Of a stretch of DNA of 64,000 bases, positions 11,114 through 25,800 are shown in pieces. Every line of letters begins with the position of its first letter. The first letter of the stretch is position 1. The stretch comes from Lingula anatina (taxonomy: Eukaryota; Brachiopoda; Lingulata; Lingulida; Lingulidae). Below the pieces are notes generated by a model that did not search any database, was not told the origin of the DNA, and worked only from the letters and a program-made list of their open reading frames with translations. Both the position numbers and the translations under genes were made by a program. The stretch covers positions 828,550-892,549 of the forward strand of contig NW_019773847.1 of the NCBI RefSeq assembly GCF_001039355.2, given 5' to 3'.

Positions 11114-14100
11114 GTAAGTGAACTTTTTCAATTGTAATTTTTATGTAGTGTCACAGGGTTTCAATTTTTACAGGTTTTTAAGTCCCTGGTGCACTCTCTG
11201 GAACCCCTCTTCCCCCCTGTCTTCTAAGGCAGTGACTTGCAAATGATGTGATTTTTTTTATTTATCACTGGGGAACTGAAATGGCCTGATGGTCAGAACC
11301 TGGAAGAATCCTTTGTATCACTTATAGTATGTATGTATACTGAATTTTTAAAATTATATATTAAGCTTATCTTAAAGTTATTTTTGAGATCCAAAGGAAT
11401 TAAGAGCAACTCTAATCCCCCTTGAGATCCTGTCTGAAACAAATTTATCCTATGAATTCATTACATTCTGTTGGTTGTAGACAAGTCATCAATACAAATT
11501 GTCTAGAAATGGACTCCTCTTGACGCAAGCACTACAGTCTGACCTTTCACAGTGACGTATATTTCTGATTTGTCAGCATTCTTTTTGTGTCAGTAAATCT
11601 TTGCTTTTCACAGAGAAATTCAATAGAAGGACTAAAATTAGCAAAGTAAATAGCACGCACTACATAATTGAGGCTTCTATTACCAAAGCAAAGACTGATT
11701 TCTTTAAATCATATGCAAAATTAATTTTTTACCATGCCCTTCACATGTTACTCTAGGTAAATGGTGGTTTGATAGCTAAGTGTGGGAGAAAAAGTATAAA
11801 TATAGAATAAATGAAACAGCTCATATGGCAGAATTATTTGAACATGATTGTGCTTCATAATAATGTGGAGAAGGAGAGTGAGAAAGATAGTGAGAGTGAC
11901 AGGAGGAGAGAAAATCTAGGAGGAGGAAATAATATGATAACACTTCAGCCATGGTGTAATGAATACTGGACATCCTTTAACCATCTCTTTGTAAAATAAT
12001 TAATTAAAACACTAAGTTTAATTGATTTTTATTGTAAGCTTATTAGACTGCTGACAAAGGGCATCATTTTGTTTATTATGGGAAGAAGACCTTGTCTTAT
12101 TCTTGAGCCTCAAGTGCCTAGATGTTGATTAAAAAGTAAATTTCTACTGATTGGTTTAACAGCAAATTTCTTATCAGGTTTCCAATGTTTGGAAACTGTG
12201 CTTCAGTTATTACATTACGCTGCTGTGTCTAACATTGTTATATAATAGAACTAATTATCTAAGCAGCATAAATACATTTTTTTTCATTTTAATTCCCACC
12301 AGAATTAAATATCATCTGCCAAGGCAAAAAGAAATAATGATTGAATTTTATGTATTTTTTTGAAATCACATTTGTTTTACCAGTTGCTGCATGTGCAGTG
12401 GAAATCAGCTGAGATAGCTTAAAGCAAGGCTGTCAACTATAGTACAAGACTAGAAAATGTGCGAGAATCTGTATGATGCATAGCAAACTGTCTTAGAAAG
12501 CAATACGTACAAAAGTAAAACACAAAACATACAGGGAATACAATACTACTAACTTGGTGCAAAAGACTGAAATTAGACCAAACCAGCAAAATATGTGGAT
12601 AAATTCTGTCAGCTTTTACTGATTGCCACATGGCACTGACCTGTCTGTCATTATTTCTGTCCCCACTCTCTTCCAAGTCTGGCAAAATACCACTTGATTT
12701 TTTTTACGATAAGTTGTGAGGCTTTGGTGTTTCTTGGATGATTCCCATTGTAAACAGGTTAGTGCAACAAACTATAATGTGGTTTGTTTCATCTTGAGAG
12801 ATCTTCTGTAGAAGATAACCTAAGTGACTTATGGAGATCCCTGTCAGCCTGAAATGTCAGAAAGATAGTAATTGGACATGAAAAATATATTTGTTTCCAT
12901 GACAATTATAAGAAATGCCCATCCTTTTTCATTGTGTGAGTTTTGTGTGGTTTGTGCTGAGTTAAACTTATCCCTAGGTTTGGCAGGGCAGACCGGTACC
13001 TTCATGATTCCTGACATTTTTTTATATGTATACATGTCTGTGTAAACTTAAAGTTCTTTGTTGTAGAAGTACTGTATTGAGTTTGTCTTTTATCTGAGAT
13101 GAGTTGGGCTGCTATTTATTATTGTTGATGTCTCTACCACTTTCTCTTTACTATCCATGTATATTTTCACTAAAAACTTCTTTTTGGTTGTGATGTGTTT
13201 TTTCATGCAATGATACATCAGATTTTTTTTACCTGAAGCTAGATCACTGCTGAGGTCTAATTCATGTTATATGTCGTGAAATTTTCATTATATACATATG
13301 TAAGTTTTTGTTTTTTTAAGGTGAGAAAAAAGTGGGAAATATAATAGATGTATACAAAAGAAAATGATATATATACAATAAAAATACATTTATTGGATTT
13401 TTAGATGAAAAGTCAAGGTTCAGAATCTACGGTGGTTTGGGTAATATTGCAGATATTATGTTCATAGCATTATCAGGTATTGAAGAACACATGAAAGGAA
13501 GTCATGCAGGCATCTATAAACCAGACTTTGTCTCACATAATATCAATTACCTCAGGAAATTTGGGGATGTTTCATGCTTTATTTCTTGTCTTTACAAGTT
13601 AGTAATGGTATTGTATCTGAAGATGGGGAAATTGTACACAAAATGTATACCTTTCATAATGCAAAATAGAAGTAATTGATTTGATCCATTTAACTCATTG
13701 AAAATATTTTGACATGAAGTGGAGATAGTTTAATAGACATGAGAAATAATTTGATAATACCTACAGTCTTTTGTCAACAGAGACAAGTAAGCATATGTGA
13801 TTAAAAATTCCTCCTCAATATTGCATTATAACGTCTAACCCTGTTACCAGTTACTTTTTCAAACTCATTATTATTAACTCTTTCTGCTGTTTTTCCCCTC
13901 TCAAATAATGGTCTATCATTAAAAATTCATCAAAATTTGTGATGATCCTTTTAGCAGTCTTGTCAGTAACAATGAAACAGATGCCAATAAAAAAAAATAA
14001 CTTTCTCCTTGGTGGAGATAAACAACACCACCAGAACATAGATTTCTGAAAGGCATTTTTTGGTCACACTGTGTAGATTTTGGTTTCCCTGAATTTTGGA

Positions 14101-14325
14101 ATCCCTGTTCATCCTCTCACTCTGCTGACTGCATAACTCAAGCAAATTTGTAGCGGGTGGGTGCAATCAGGAAGATTGCTTTAGTTCCTAGATTTATAGA
14201 TAAATCTAAAAAATGTTTTTAGTCAATGTTGTGAAAAGGCTAGAAATGGTGAGTGTTTGTAGTTCATACACTGGCTATGAAGCTCCCAGTCTCCAATAGC
14301 TCTTTGAAGCATTCAACAAATGCAG

Positions 14326-14389
<64 letters not shown>

Positions 14390-15139
14390 AACAACTGTAC
14401 TGAGTTTAAACGGATACTGGAAATTCAACCGTAGAAGTATGCCGATGGTGGAGAGAGAAGTTTCCTCTAAGGTTCAGAGGGATAGCCTCTGACTGGGTTA
14501 GAAATCTGGGAGGTACACTGGTACTAGCAGTTAATAATACTGCTTCAGCCAAGTTGGCGTGCCTGGATATTGATTAATATTTGAAATTGACATTTATCTG
14601 TTTGGTAATGTGAGCAAGCTGTGAGGGTACTGGGAATATGTAGATTGGATGGTTTGCTGTTTTTGTTCCATGAGAGAATCACACTTTTGGAAGGACAAAA
14701 AATGATGTCATTTTGAGAACTGAAGTCATGACATTCACGTAAAACTACCCTGAGCTTTAGATCATTGGGGATTTTTCAGATATAGTGGGCAACGGTCCAC
14801 TTTGAACCTTTCAGCTTAAGCCCACCTGCTTTCAAAATACCATGCCAATCACAAATATTCTTTCTGTTTTCTATATATGTGGCTAAGCATCATTTGCTAG
14901 ATAAATGCACTTGAAAAAGAGTTGCAACCCTATTCATTGGTAACATGCACTGATTGCTTGTCTGAATAACTTTTTGTTCACATTTGTTTAGTTTTATTAT
15001 TTAAAAGTGTTATTATTATCATTATTTAGATATATGTGAACTATGAATTTCGATACATTTAATTCTATCTAACTTGAAATTTGGTGAATTTGAGGGGAAT
15101 TAGTTAGATAAGTACAATTGCATTACTTTCTCTGTTGTT

Positions 15140-15214
<75 letters not shown>

Positions 15215-18200
15215 TGTCTGTGTGTGTGTGTGTGTGTGTGAAAAATACAAATGAAAAATCCTATTGTGTTAAGTGACATTTACAAAATGTACATTAAACA
15301 TTTTTAGTGTAACCAATGGAAACTGGTTATATATAGATGTAGCTTACATCATCAGCCATTAGATAATGTGCTTAAACCATTAAAACCATCAAAGACAATG
15401 TGATTCTTTTGCAGCCTTGATTTGGTACATAAAGTCTGGAGTCACTCTGACAAATAAAAAGGCACTTGTTGACAAGACAAATGGTGTTGGACTCAGAAGT
15501 TCAGGTTAATTCACCAGAACTAGATATATATATATATGAACTTGGATCAGACAGGTGAAATCATTGTTTCATATTGTAAAAAAAATTTTTCTTTGTTGAA
15601 ACAGTAGTCAGGAAAAATGTTAGATATACAGACAAGCTTGGGTATTTTAAGTTACATTAATTTTAGTAGGTAAGTGAATGTAATTAATATTAGCTAAAAG
15701 GTATATCACAAAGCAATGCAAAACAAAAATTGCAAACAAAAAAATTGATAAATGAAATAATGTAGATTTTGATTAAAAGAATAAAGATAATAAAAAATAG
15801 TAGTATCATTGGACATTTGATAAACTATGTGAGTGCTAGGCTCGTTGATTTGTATTCAACATGAGATTTGAACATAGAACTGGATTAATGCTTAGAAATA
15901 ATGCATCAAGTACCACCTTAGAGAGTGTGAATTGGATGGTGTAATGACTACAAATCATGCATGTCTTGTCTCATGTAAAGCCAACACCCTCAGAGAGGGG
16001 GAGGGGGGGGGGTGATTACAGACTACCCATTTTGGTCAAAAGTACACTAAGGAACATTGGTCTCTGTAATGTGTCTCTTTTCAGCTTAGCTGCACAATTC
16101 ACCAGCCCATTTCTCCAATCATAAGTTTGGTCCATCACTAATAATCAATCAAAGCCTTCTTCTGCAGCATTACCAACATGTAATTATTTTTCAATGGTGT
16201 TATGGTGCAATTTAGAACTGTGTCATAAGATTTATCTACCCATGATATACTGGAATCCAGAAAAGAAGTCTTTTGACTGATTTTAATGAAGCAGTAATAA
16301 GGGTTTTCATATTTTATTCCAAAAACTGAATGATATACACTGACAGTTTGGAGTCCTGTTCAATACAGGTTAATTGGCATTAAAATTCAAAATAGATACA
16401 TTCAATTATTTTGACTGCTTTATGTAATTATGTATTACATATATATATAATTAAGTATATATTTTGTCTATTTTATTTTACAAAACTAATTTAAGTGTGC
16501 GTGCTGTACAAGATTTTTGCCATCGAAGACTAAAAATGATTAATAATAACAATGAAAAAATAATAATTTATTGTCATATACATTAAAGTATTTAAGTAGT
16601 CGACTTGATGACATAGGCATAAATAGACTATTTGCTGGGTGACCAGGGTCACCCATGATTGACTTCACTTTCTTGAACACTTGTCTCATATACAAACATT
16701 CAGTTGATGGCAATTCCCTACCTAAAATGTGACTGGCAGTTTTAACAATGCAATCGAGGCAATTCTTGTCCTCTGCTGTAGCACTACCTTACCAGATGGT
16801 GAAAGAGAGTGTCAGTGCACTCTGAATCACTGACCGGTAAAATTTTGCCAGCAGTTCTCGTTTAACTAGTGCGTAAAGACCAATTGTAGATATTGCACAA
16901 AACATCAGAGAACTCATCAGCTAGCACATGATTTCAACAGTCTAGGTGTGATCTCATCCAGTCCTGCCACTTTCTTTACTCTAGATCTAGTAAGACAAAT
17001 GGTTCCTGTCTGGCAACAAGTTGTTTACGTACTGTGGAACAAAATCAGGGTTTGTTGTTTGTATATGATGTAACAGTTTTACTTGGAATGCATAATTCTT
17101 CGCAGAATTTTTTGTAAATCACTGTCACTTCAGCATATTCATCAAGATCAGACAAATACAGAGAAATTAGTCCCAATCAGTACATGCAAAACAGTTGTGA
17201 AGTTGTTCTATAGCTCAACTGATGAATTACTCTATGTACCAGTTTTTCACACTTCAGCTGATATTTGTATGCTAGGACAAGATGGATCGTGTTGTGGTCC
17301 TACTTATCTAATGGTGGTTGTTTCAGTGATTTATAAGCGCCCCTGATTGTTGTGTAACAGTGGTCCAATATTGTATCTTTCCTGGTATAACACGATGCTT
17401 GTTGAAAATACTTGGGTAAACCATTTTTCAGTTTTGCGTTTGTGTGATTGAAATCCCTGGCTACAACAGACGTTGTGCCTGGGCTTGCATCTTCATAGTC
17501 TGTGTTAGCTGTCTGATGGCCGACTTGGCATCCACTTCGAGTAGAATATATACAACTGTAAAAATGACTGATGTGAACTCCCGTGGCAAGTAGAACGGCC
17601 AGCACTTAATGACTATAAAGTCTCTAGTTCCTTGGTACAAGACCTGGATAGTACCTTTACATCTTTGATCAAAAGACACACCCCACCACTGCGCTCTTTG
17701 TCCACAGTGTGGAATAATTGGGCGGATCTGTATAGAGTGAATCCCAGGATTTGACTTTGAATGGCCAAATCTGGTAAAGGTTATTAAGCCACGTTTCTGT
17801 GATAAAGCAGGCTGAACAATCTCTGTAATCTCGATTGGTACTGATGAGACCGTGAACCTCATCGACCTTGTGGTGCAACGAACGGGCATTTATGAGAAAT
17901 ATGCACGGCAGCGATGATCGATTTCTGCGGCTACGCAGCCTGACTAGAGCCCCACCTCATTTACCTCGCTTCCCTCCCTTCCATCATGTATTTGAATCTT
18001 CATACTCGGCACCCTCAACCTGATTTAGTATTCTTATCATGTCACAGCTCCCATCAATATGAGTATTTCTGATCCCTATAGCAACCCCTCTCTTGAATAA
18101 GTTATGTATCCAAAAGTAAGGATAAAGATTGGCAGTAAAATAACAAGGATTACTACAGCACGACAGATCATGTCGCCATAGTACGGTGCCATCTTGACTT

Positions 18201-19837
18201 ATATTCTTTGAATGATTCATTTATGTGTTGGAAAATTGTTGATATTTCTTTCAATGTAATACTTTGGCTCGGGATATAACATAAGCCCTAGAATATATTT
18301 CAGTTATTTTTCAAAAGAAAAAAAGAATACCCATGATATTTATAAGGAGTGATTTCTATTCAGCATAAAAGAAATGTTTGTTCTGTATGTTGGATATGGT
18401 AAAGATGGGAGAGGGACTGATTTAAAATTCCTGTCATCATGACTTATGGTAAATAAAATGTACAAATTTAACATCTCTGCATATTTGTATCATATATAAT
18501 TCCCCTGCCCCAAAGTCTATCAAAATGAAAATGTGCAATTGTTTTGTTATAATTTTATTTTCTCTTTTGAAAGACTTGTTTTAAACTTCATGCAGCTGAT
18601 TGGACACTGATGGTAAAGGGACTCTTTCCCCTTCTATCAGTGTTTTCACTGTAAAACTCCCAGGAACTATAAGACCCTGGTCCCACTAGGCAATTTACTG
18701 GGTTTTAGTTAGAAAGAAGTAATCCTGTTAGATCTGATTAAAATGCTGGGATGCTGCCTTGGAAGGTCATTAGTACATGCAAGAAACTGTCATCCTTTTG
18801 TTCGGAATAATTCCAAAATGGATACGAAGTCTATAGCATTTGAAGCTCAAACTCATTATATACATTAGGCATTGATTGCCACAGCTAGACTGCAACTTCA
18901 CAATAAATCTTGAGCATATTTTATTTGCTGAATGCTAACTATTGTGGGGCCACCTGAAGATGATGGTGGCATTATGCTTTGCAGGCAATCCTGATGAGGG
19001 CCTTGACAGCCGGGTCAAATTTAGATGCTGGCAGCATTATAAAGTCCTTCAGTGCAGCAGTAGTCAGGCAAGAAGAATTGTTGCTAGATCATAGAAAGGG
19101 CTATTATTTCCAGGGATGGGGTCTATGTGATTTTATCATACTATACATCTCGACATGTGGCTTGAACTTTCTTGTGTAAAGATACATTTAAGTGAAGGGT
19201 CTACTGAAAGCCAGCAATTCTTGGTGGAGCACTTCTCTGGATCTGAAACTAATGATTTTTGTCATCTGTCCTTGGATAGAGAGGATGAGCAGCATGGATC
19301 TTCTCTTGATAGGCTTGCAAGCTGAATTTCTTGTGTTTGCCAGTTTTACAAAGGACAATGAATACTGACTGCAGATTCTGTTATCAGATTTGGAGAAACA
19401 TTTGGAATGAAGTTTTGGGAGATTGTAAAGAAAATTGAAGCAAAGGGAACGACTGATAAACTCGGGAGTTGTAAAAGCAGAAGCAGAAGCAGAAGGATTA
19501 CAATTTTGCATCACTTTGGTAAAACACCATTATTTATTGCTACTCTTAGGTTTTTTAAATGATATATAAACAAATTTCATTAAATTGTCAGTCTTACATA
19601 TATAATTTCAGTCGATAGTTTATTGCAAATCACATCTAGACTGATAAACTTCATCTTAGATATGAAATGTCTGACTGGATTGTATTGTGCTTTGATTATT
19701 TCTGATCATTTTGCTATAAAGCATAAGTGTTTCAGCAGTGGGTCATGTCATGTCTGCTATATAATGATGAAGATGATGAATATAAAAGAAAGTCAGGACT
19801 GGATATTAACTTGATCAGTGATCTGTTAAATATGGTT

Positions 19838-19872
<35 letters not shown>

Positions 19873-22800
19873 TCAAATTCTGGAACTTCGCAAAAATTTC
19901 AACCACAAACTGATGTTGCAGTCTCACCCATGGCATTTCTCTAAGTAATGCTGAACTTGTTGATATTGTGAAAAGAAAATTTTTTTTAATTTGTGTGCTT
20001 CTGCTCACAATTCAGAATAAATAAAATATCTATCTATATCTGTCCAATGACCTGGATGGAATGATCACCTCATTTAGTGTCATTTAAGGTGAAGTCACAA
20101 TTTTGGTTTGTTGTTGAATTTTTACCACCTAAGCTCCTGAATTTGATTTATGTAGAATTATTATTCTTATTCTACTGGATGACCGAAAAAAATTTGCTTG
20201 TATGCCTTTCATTTGTTTATTAGAGATGATTGAAATGATAGATTTTTAGAGTTTTAAATTAAAAATATTGCAATTGAATGAAATTAGATATTTAGATAAG
20301 ATATTTATTTGATACTTCGAGAGCCTCAGTCAACACGTTAGTCCTTGATTCTGTAATTTGAATAAAAAAGATATCCAACATTTCAGTGTGCATGCATGGA
20401 GTCTTTTATTGAGACTAGATGCCCTAGATAAATGAGGAAATTGGGACACAATGAATATCATGAATATGATATCATGGGAAATGACAAAAACTCATTACAT
20501 GTTTAAGCTACATTGGAACAGGATTTTGCATTAACTTTCTGTTTTCTAGTAAAGATAATGAAATAATTCACAAATGCTGCATGTAGTGGTGTTGAATCTA
20601 AATTTTCTTCAAAAGCTAGGTGTATAACCAACTAGATTCTTTTACATGGTTACAATAGTTTATTGTCATAAGCTGAGCAATAGATAGTGTTTACAGGTTC
20701 GTGGCTGAAGCTCAACTGGTTTAGATAGAACCAAATGACAGAATGTTTCAGAAATTGCTGCGTATGTAATATAGTGGCAATACATTGCTGAACAATTCCA
20801 CACAAAAGTAAGGAACCTTTTTTACAAATGCTAATCATTTTCAACAATTTATCACTATTTTTTATGTATCTATGTATTACCATTTTCAATTTACCTATTT
20901 TCAATTACTTATTCAGTTAATTTTTATGTGGGAGTTATGTATATATTTTAAATTTCCTTTGTAATTAGTTTATTTCTGGATACTATTTTTGTTTAGCTAC
21001 ACTATATCAGATTATATTATTCTATTTTTCACTTTTCTTTTGCAGTAAAAAGCATTAAGCAGAAAAAAGTTGGAAACAAATCAGATGTCTTACAGGTTTC
21101 TTTAAATACTGCACTGTGCCTCAGAAATCAAAGCCCCATGTCATTTTATGCTATTAGAACCCAAGATATTCAGGGTTTGCTTTGATTTTGGTGTAGACTT
21201 TTTGTCTAATCATACATTTTGACCTATTTCCGTTCTGTTATGGACTATGTCTGAACAGGCCTTAGGGCTTGTGTAAACATTTGCCCCAATTTTGTTCTCA
21301 TCATCATGCATGGTTAACTATGGTGTCTTGGCATTCTCAGAAAAATCAGACAGCTTTATTTTTTCTGTGAACCATTACCTGGTAAGGGGATTGCTGTACA
21401 AGGTCTAATGAAGGAGGTCAAAGTGCTACTCCTATGTCAGGAAAGGCTAATGGGAAGGCAGGTAAAATGCTGTTCAGTATTGCTGTATGGAGCTGGCAAG
21501 ATAGTTTATATGTGGTGTATTTGCAGGGGCGGATTTAGGCCGTCTTCTGGGTCTTCCGGAAGACGGTCAGATTTTAAAGTTTACATTGACGGGTATCTAA
21601 TATTTTCTGTCGGAAGACGGTCAAAAATGGAGGATGGATTAACAAAAATAATTTGGAAGACTGTCAGAAAATATCTCTGGATCCGCCCCTGATTTGGTTA
21701 GCTATACTCTGGACTGGGGCAGGTACTAGCAGGTACTTTATTTTTAGCCAAATTTTCCTGAAAATTTGAGTTATTTCCAAGCCAAAAAATCTGGTATTTG
21801 AAGTCAAAGTAAACTTAGGTATAGTAATCTTTGTGTTCAAGTCATCAACAATATTCAAGATATCTTAACTTTTTAAATATTACCAACTGTCTGCCTATAG
21901 ACCTAAAAAAAAACATGTTACTACACTGTAAATTTTATACCTCTTTTAACAGTTAACAATTATCTGCATTCTGTTTTTTTCCTCTGAATCAGTAAAATTC
22001 AAACTTTGAGTACAGTACTTATTTATTCACTTGAAAAGGAAATCTAACATAATAGGGGTTTATGTCCTTTATTTTTTTAATGTTGTTTTAACACCTAAGG
22101 TCATAGCCTTTATAAAATATGCTTGTACTAATAAACATCATCATCATTATTATTGTTAGGTGTGAGGAATAAGTAAAGGTTACATGGAATGATACAAGAT
22201 ACATATGAACTGTTTCCTTAGAGGGGATGGAAAATTAAATCTGTAGAAAATTCACTATAATTAGATTTTGATCCTGATGTTGAAATTCTGCATACCACTT
22301 TAAAAAGCAATATGGAAGTAACACATAAAACACTGTGAATTTTTACTGTTGTGCAAATGATAATAGAAAACAACCAGAAAAAAATGTCCGTGGATACATT
22401 TAGTCAAAAGTTTATTTTTGCCACACCACAATTGCTAGTCTGCCATTTTTCCTTACCCCTCTCATACCCAAATTCCACAAAGTAAAGAAAATTTGTGTTA
22501 TCTCAGGTGATCTCCTTTGGATAGTGAAAACACCTTTTGTCTTGGTTTTGTGTTGAACTGAATATGGCTTTGTACTTTTTTAGAGCATTTACAACTCAGG
22601 TAATACCACACTGTCACAGTTGTTTTGAAATACAAAAGTGATATACTGCTTCATAATGTAATTGCAATTTTTTTGTCACATTCACAATGGAACCCTTATG
22701 TAGGTATGAAGCCTTGATACCCTGGATGTAAATTATTAACTTATAATGTGGTTCCTGCAGCAGGCATTTTCCAATACTTTGCATTGTGGAAATGAGGAAA

Positions 22801-25800
22801 AGTGTAAGTTGTTCAATATTCTGAGCAGGATGCGTTATGATTTCAAATAAAGATCATTGCATGTTTGTGTTTTAATCCGTTTTCATTTCTGCCTAGCATT
22901 GTGTTGAACGGTTTGATTTTTACGTGACTGCGTTTTTTTTTTTTCAAAACCTCCAATGAGTTCAGAAAGAAGTCAGTAGAGCTGTTATACAATTTGGTTT
23001 AAATTTGATATGTATTTTTCAGAACCTCCAATGAGTCCTAAAAGAGGTCAAGAGATGTTCGATAATCGCGTGAACCAAATGCGCCTCAGTTGCTTGGAGG
23101 ATGACCGTCCAGCCACTCCTGTCTCTCCAGGTATTGGGATTCGAACAGCGACCATCCAACAACTAGTGGAAGCAACAGTTGATTCATTTGGTAAGTAATA
23201 AGGGAGCATGTATCTGTGCCAGGGTGCCACCTTCCAAACATTCAATATATTTGTATTTTATACATGTATTTACGGAGGTTACATTTTCAGATTTGCATTT
23301 TTTTTTGTTAATGGATGAGATACATCAAAAAAGTTTTTTTTTTTTACAATCTTTGTTAAAATTTCCTGTATAAGATATATTCAGGAAGGAAAGAAGTTAT
23401 TGCAATTTCAACAATATTCTCGAAATTTTATTTAGTGCTTTTCTCTGCACTCTTGAAATGCTCTCCAAGTTAAGTATTGATTTTTTTGTTTTGTGTTGTC
23501 TTTCTGTTATTGATAACAGTATTAATAATAGATCTACACGTTTTATAAACTATTGTGACAACATCCTTTTCAAACTGGGTCATGGTAATTGTCTTAGCTA
23601 TAGTTAACCATGATTACTAGAATATGGAATACTGCAACCATGTAGTAATTGGTGGAAGTCACAGTTGATTCATTTTGTAAGTGATAGGTGATGTCATATT
23701 TCACATAATAATGATCCATGCTTAAATAATTGCCCTTGTTTTTTAGAGCAGTCCCCCTCCCATACCCTGAAAACAAGAAGAAGCCCCCAATTTAACTGTT
23801 ACACGTAGCATGTTGCTAGATTAATGCAGTAATATAGTACACTTGATTTTGGAATGTTAAAAAAAATAAAACTAAATAAAAAACCCATCATTAAATTGAA
23901 GCCTTGTATAAGTAAGTTTGATAAAAATACAGTATATATAGTTAGTATTTATCAGTATGCATATTCATTGAAAGACTCATATAGCATCCATCATTAATAA
24001 TAGAGTTGGTGCTTTAATTGTCAAGTGAAATTAAGGTTTCAATATAATGTCTCGTATTTTGATCAATTAGCCATGATATTGCTGGTCATATAAAAAACAC
24101 AGATTATCATGACATGGCATCATAACTGACAGCTAAAATTAAAATGTGGTAAATTAAATATTTTTGAAAATAAATTATTCGTCCAGTGCAAATAGCAAAA
24201 AATGGATTAAATGCATATACTTACAGCTTGAATTGTGTTTGGTTGGGGAGAGGAAGGGCAGAATAGATATAAATATATAAATAGTCTGCTATGTAGGTGC
24301 TTGTTACTCTGTGAAATAAGGTCAGGGCTGTATGATCCCCTGAATTGGAAACAAAAACTTTTGCAATTTTGAACAATTTGAAGTTTATAGGACACATAAC
24401 CCCTGATGTCCTTTAATGGTATTTTTTCCCTGTGACAGTGAGGGGCAGTGTTTGATAACACCGAAGAACTTTTGAATTGATTTTTTTGCCTACAAAATTC
24501 AGTGCATGTTAAAGTTGAATAATTTGGCCTTTAAGTGCACCAAGGATGTATGATTTCTATGCAAAATAAAAAAATTTACACTGTTTAATGTAAATTATGA
24601 ACCAGTTACATATCCCATACCATAGACAAAGTGAATTATGCCCATCATTAGTCTGAAGGTTGGTGTTTTGCAGAAATTGATTTTAACATTGGCAAAATTT
24701 GATCAGTGTTAAGCTAAACACTTAAGACAAGGTTACTTAGTTCTTCTTTCAAACTATATTTATTTAATGGACATTTCTGATCAGAACCTGTCATACAGGC
24801 TCAGCCTCAAGGCTGACAATCTTGAGATCCCAAAGTCAATTTTGAAAGAAAATCACCCATTTTCTATAATGAATTTGCCTTTCAATAAAAATACCTGTTC
24901 GTCTTCCGAAAGAGCCTTAACACAATAAAAATCTTCTGCTGGGTTTATTACCTGGACTCATGATTGAAAGTACACTACAGCTAGGGCTTTAAGACGATTC
25001 TATGAAAAAAACCTTCAGTTGCAATTATGAAAATAAACACATAGAATACCCCTGGAAATGAGCAGTGTTAGTTGGCCTAGAAGCCAATTGCAAAACATGT
25101 TCAGGGTCAAAGACCTGGAGAAATCTGCTTGGTTCCATCATTAGGCATCAATTACTCTGGATCAAATAGACTCTCTCTGCAGCTGGCAAGAAAGTGCAGT
25201 GAATAAACTGGTAGCCCAGGCACTTATAATACGTAATTCCTTGGAATGTCCCAGAAATGAAGCAAATTGGGCTAATAGTGGTGGTATAATTTCTTACATT
25301 AGTGTTCCAGATTAGGTGAAAAAATTCCAGAACTGAAGCAAATTGGGCTAATAGTGGTGGTATAATGATGTCTTACATAAGTGTTCCAGATTTGGTGAAA
25401 AAATCATTGATGTTCCAAGTTTTTTTATGTGTTAAACAGGCTTTGACAGATCTTTTTGGACTAATTCAGCTGTCACGAATTTTTTGGTTATGTGCAACAT
25501 GTTTTAGCATGTTTGACTCAATCTGAAACGTATCTGGTAATTTTCTTTAACTGTCTTGAACAAAAGAAATTGATTCACTTTATGTGGGATTTTAAAACTG
25601 AATGCTAAAAAGTGAATGCATAGATTTCTAAGAAGTGTATTGCTTTGGCAAAATAAGATAATATTATGCAACTTGTACATATATGTTGCTAATATTATGA
25701 AGCAACTGCATGGTGTCTTGCAGTCTCTTTTATTCAGGTTATCTTCACTACTCATTGTGCATTATTTAATTCCCTTAATAAAAAAAGAAAAACCTAGTAG

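Larger units (their letters stand above)
11114..23022 (+). other. Large first coding intron of RasGRP (~11.9 kb)
   Basis: No in-phase internal exon was found. It contains a LINE remnant, microsatellites, a MITE and one strong unused acceptor at 21045, described elsewhere. Confidence 0.6.

Noticed and set aside
13437-13679. 80-codon ORF in the large RasGRP intron
   Set aside because: No similarity recognised, no in-phase splice sites linking it to the gene, and composition like the surrounding intron.
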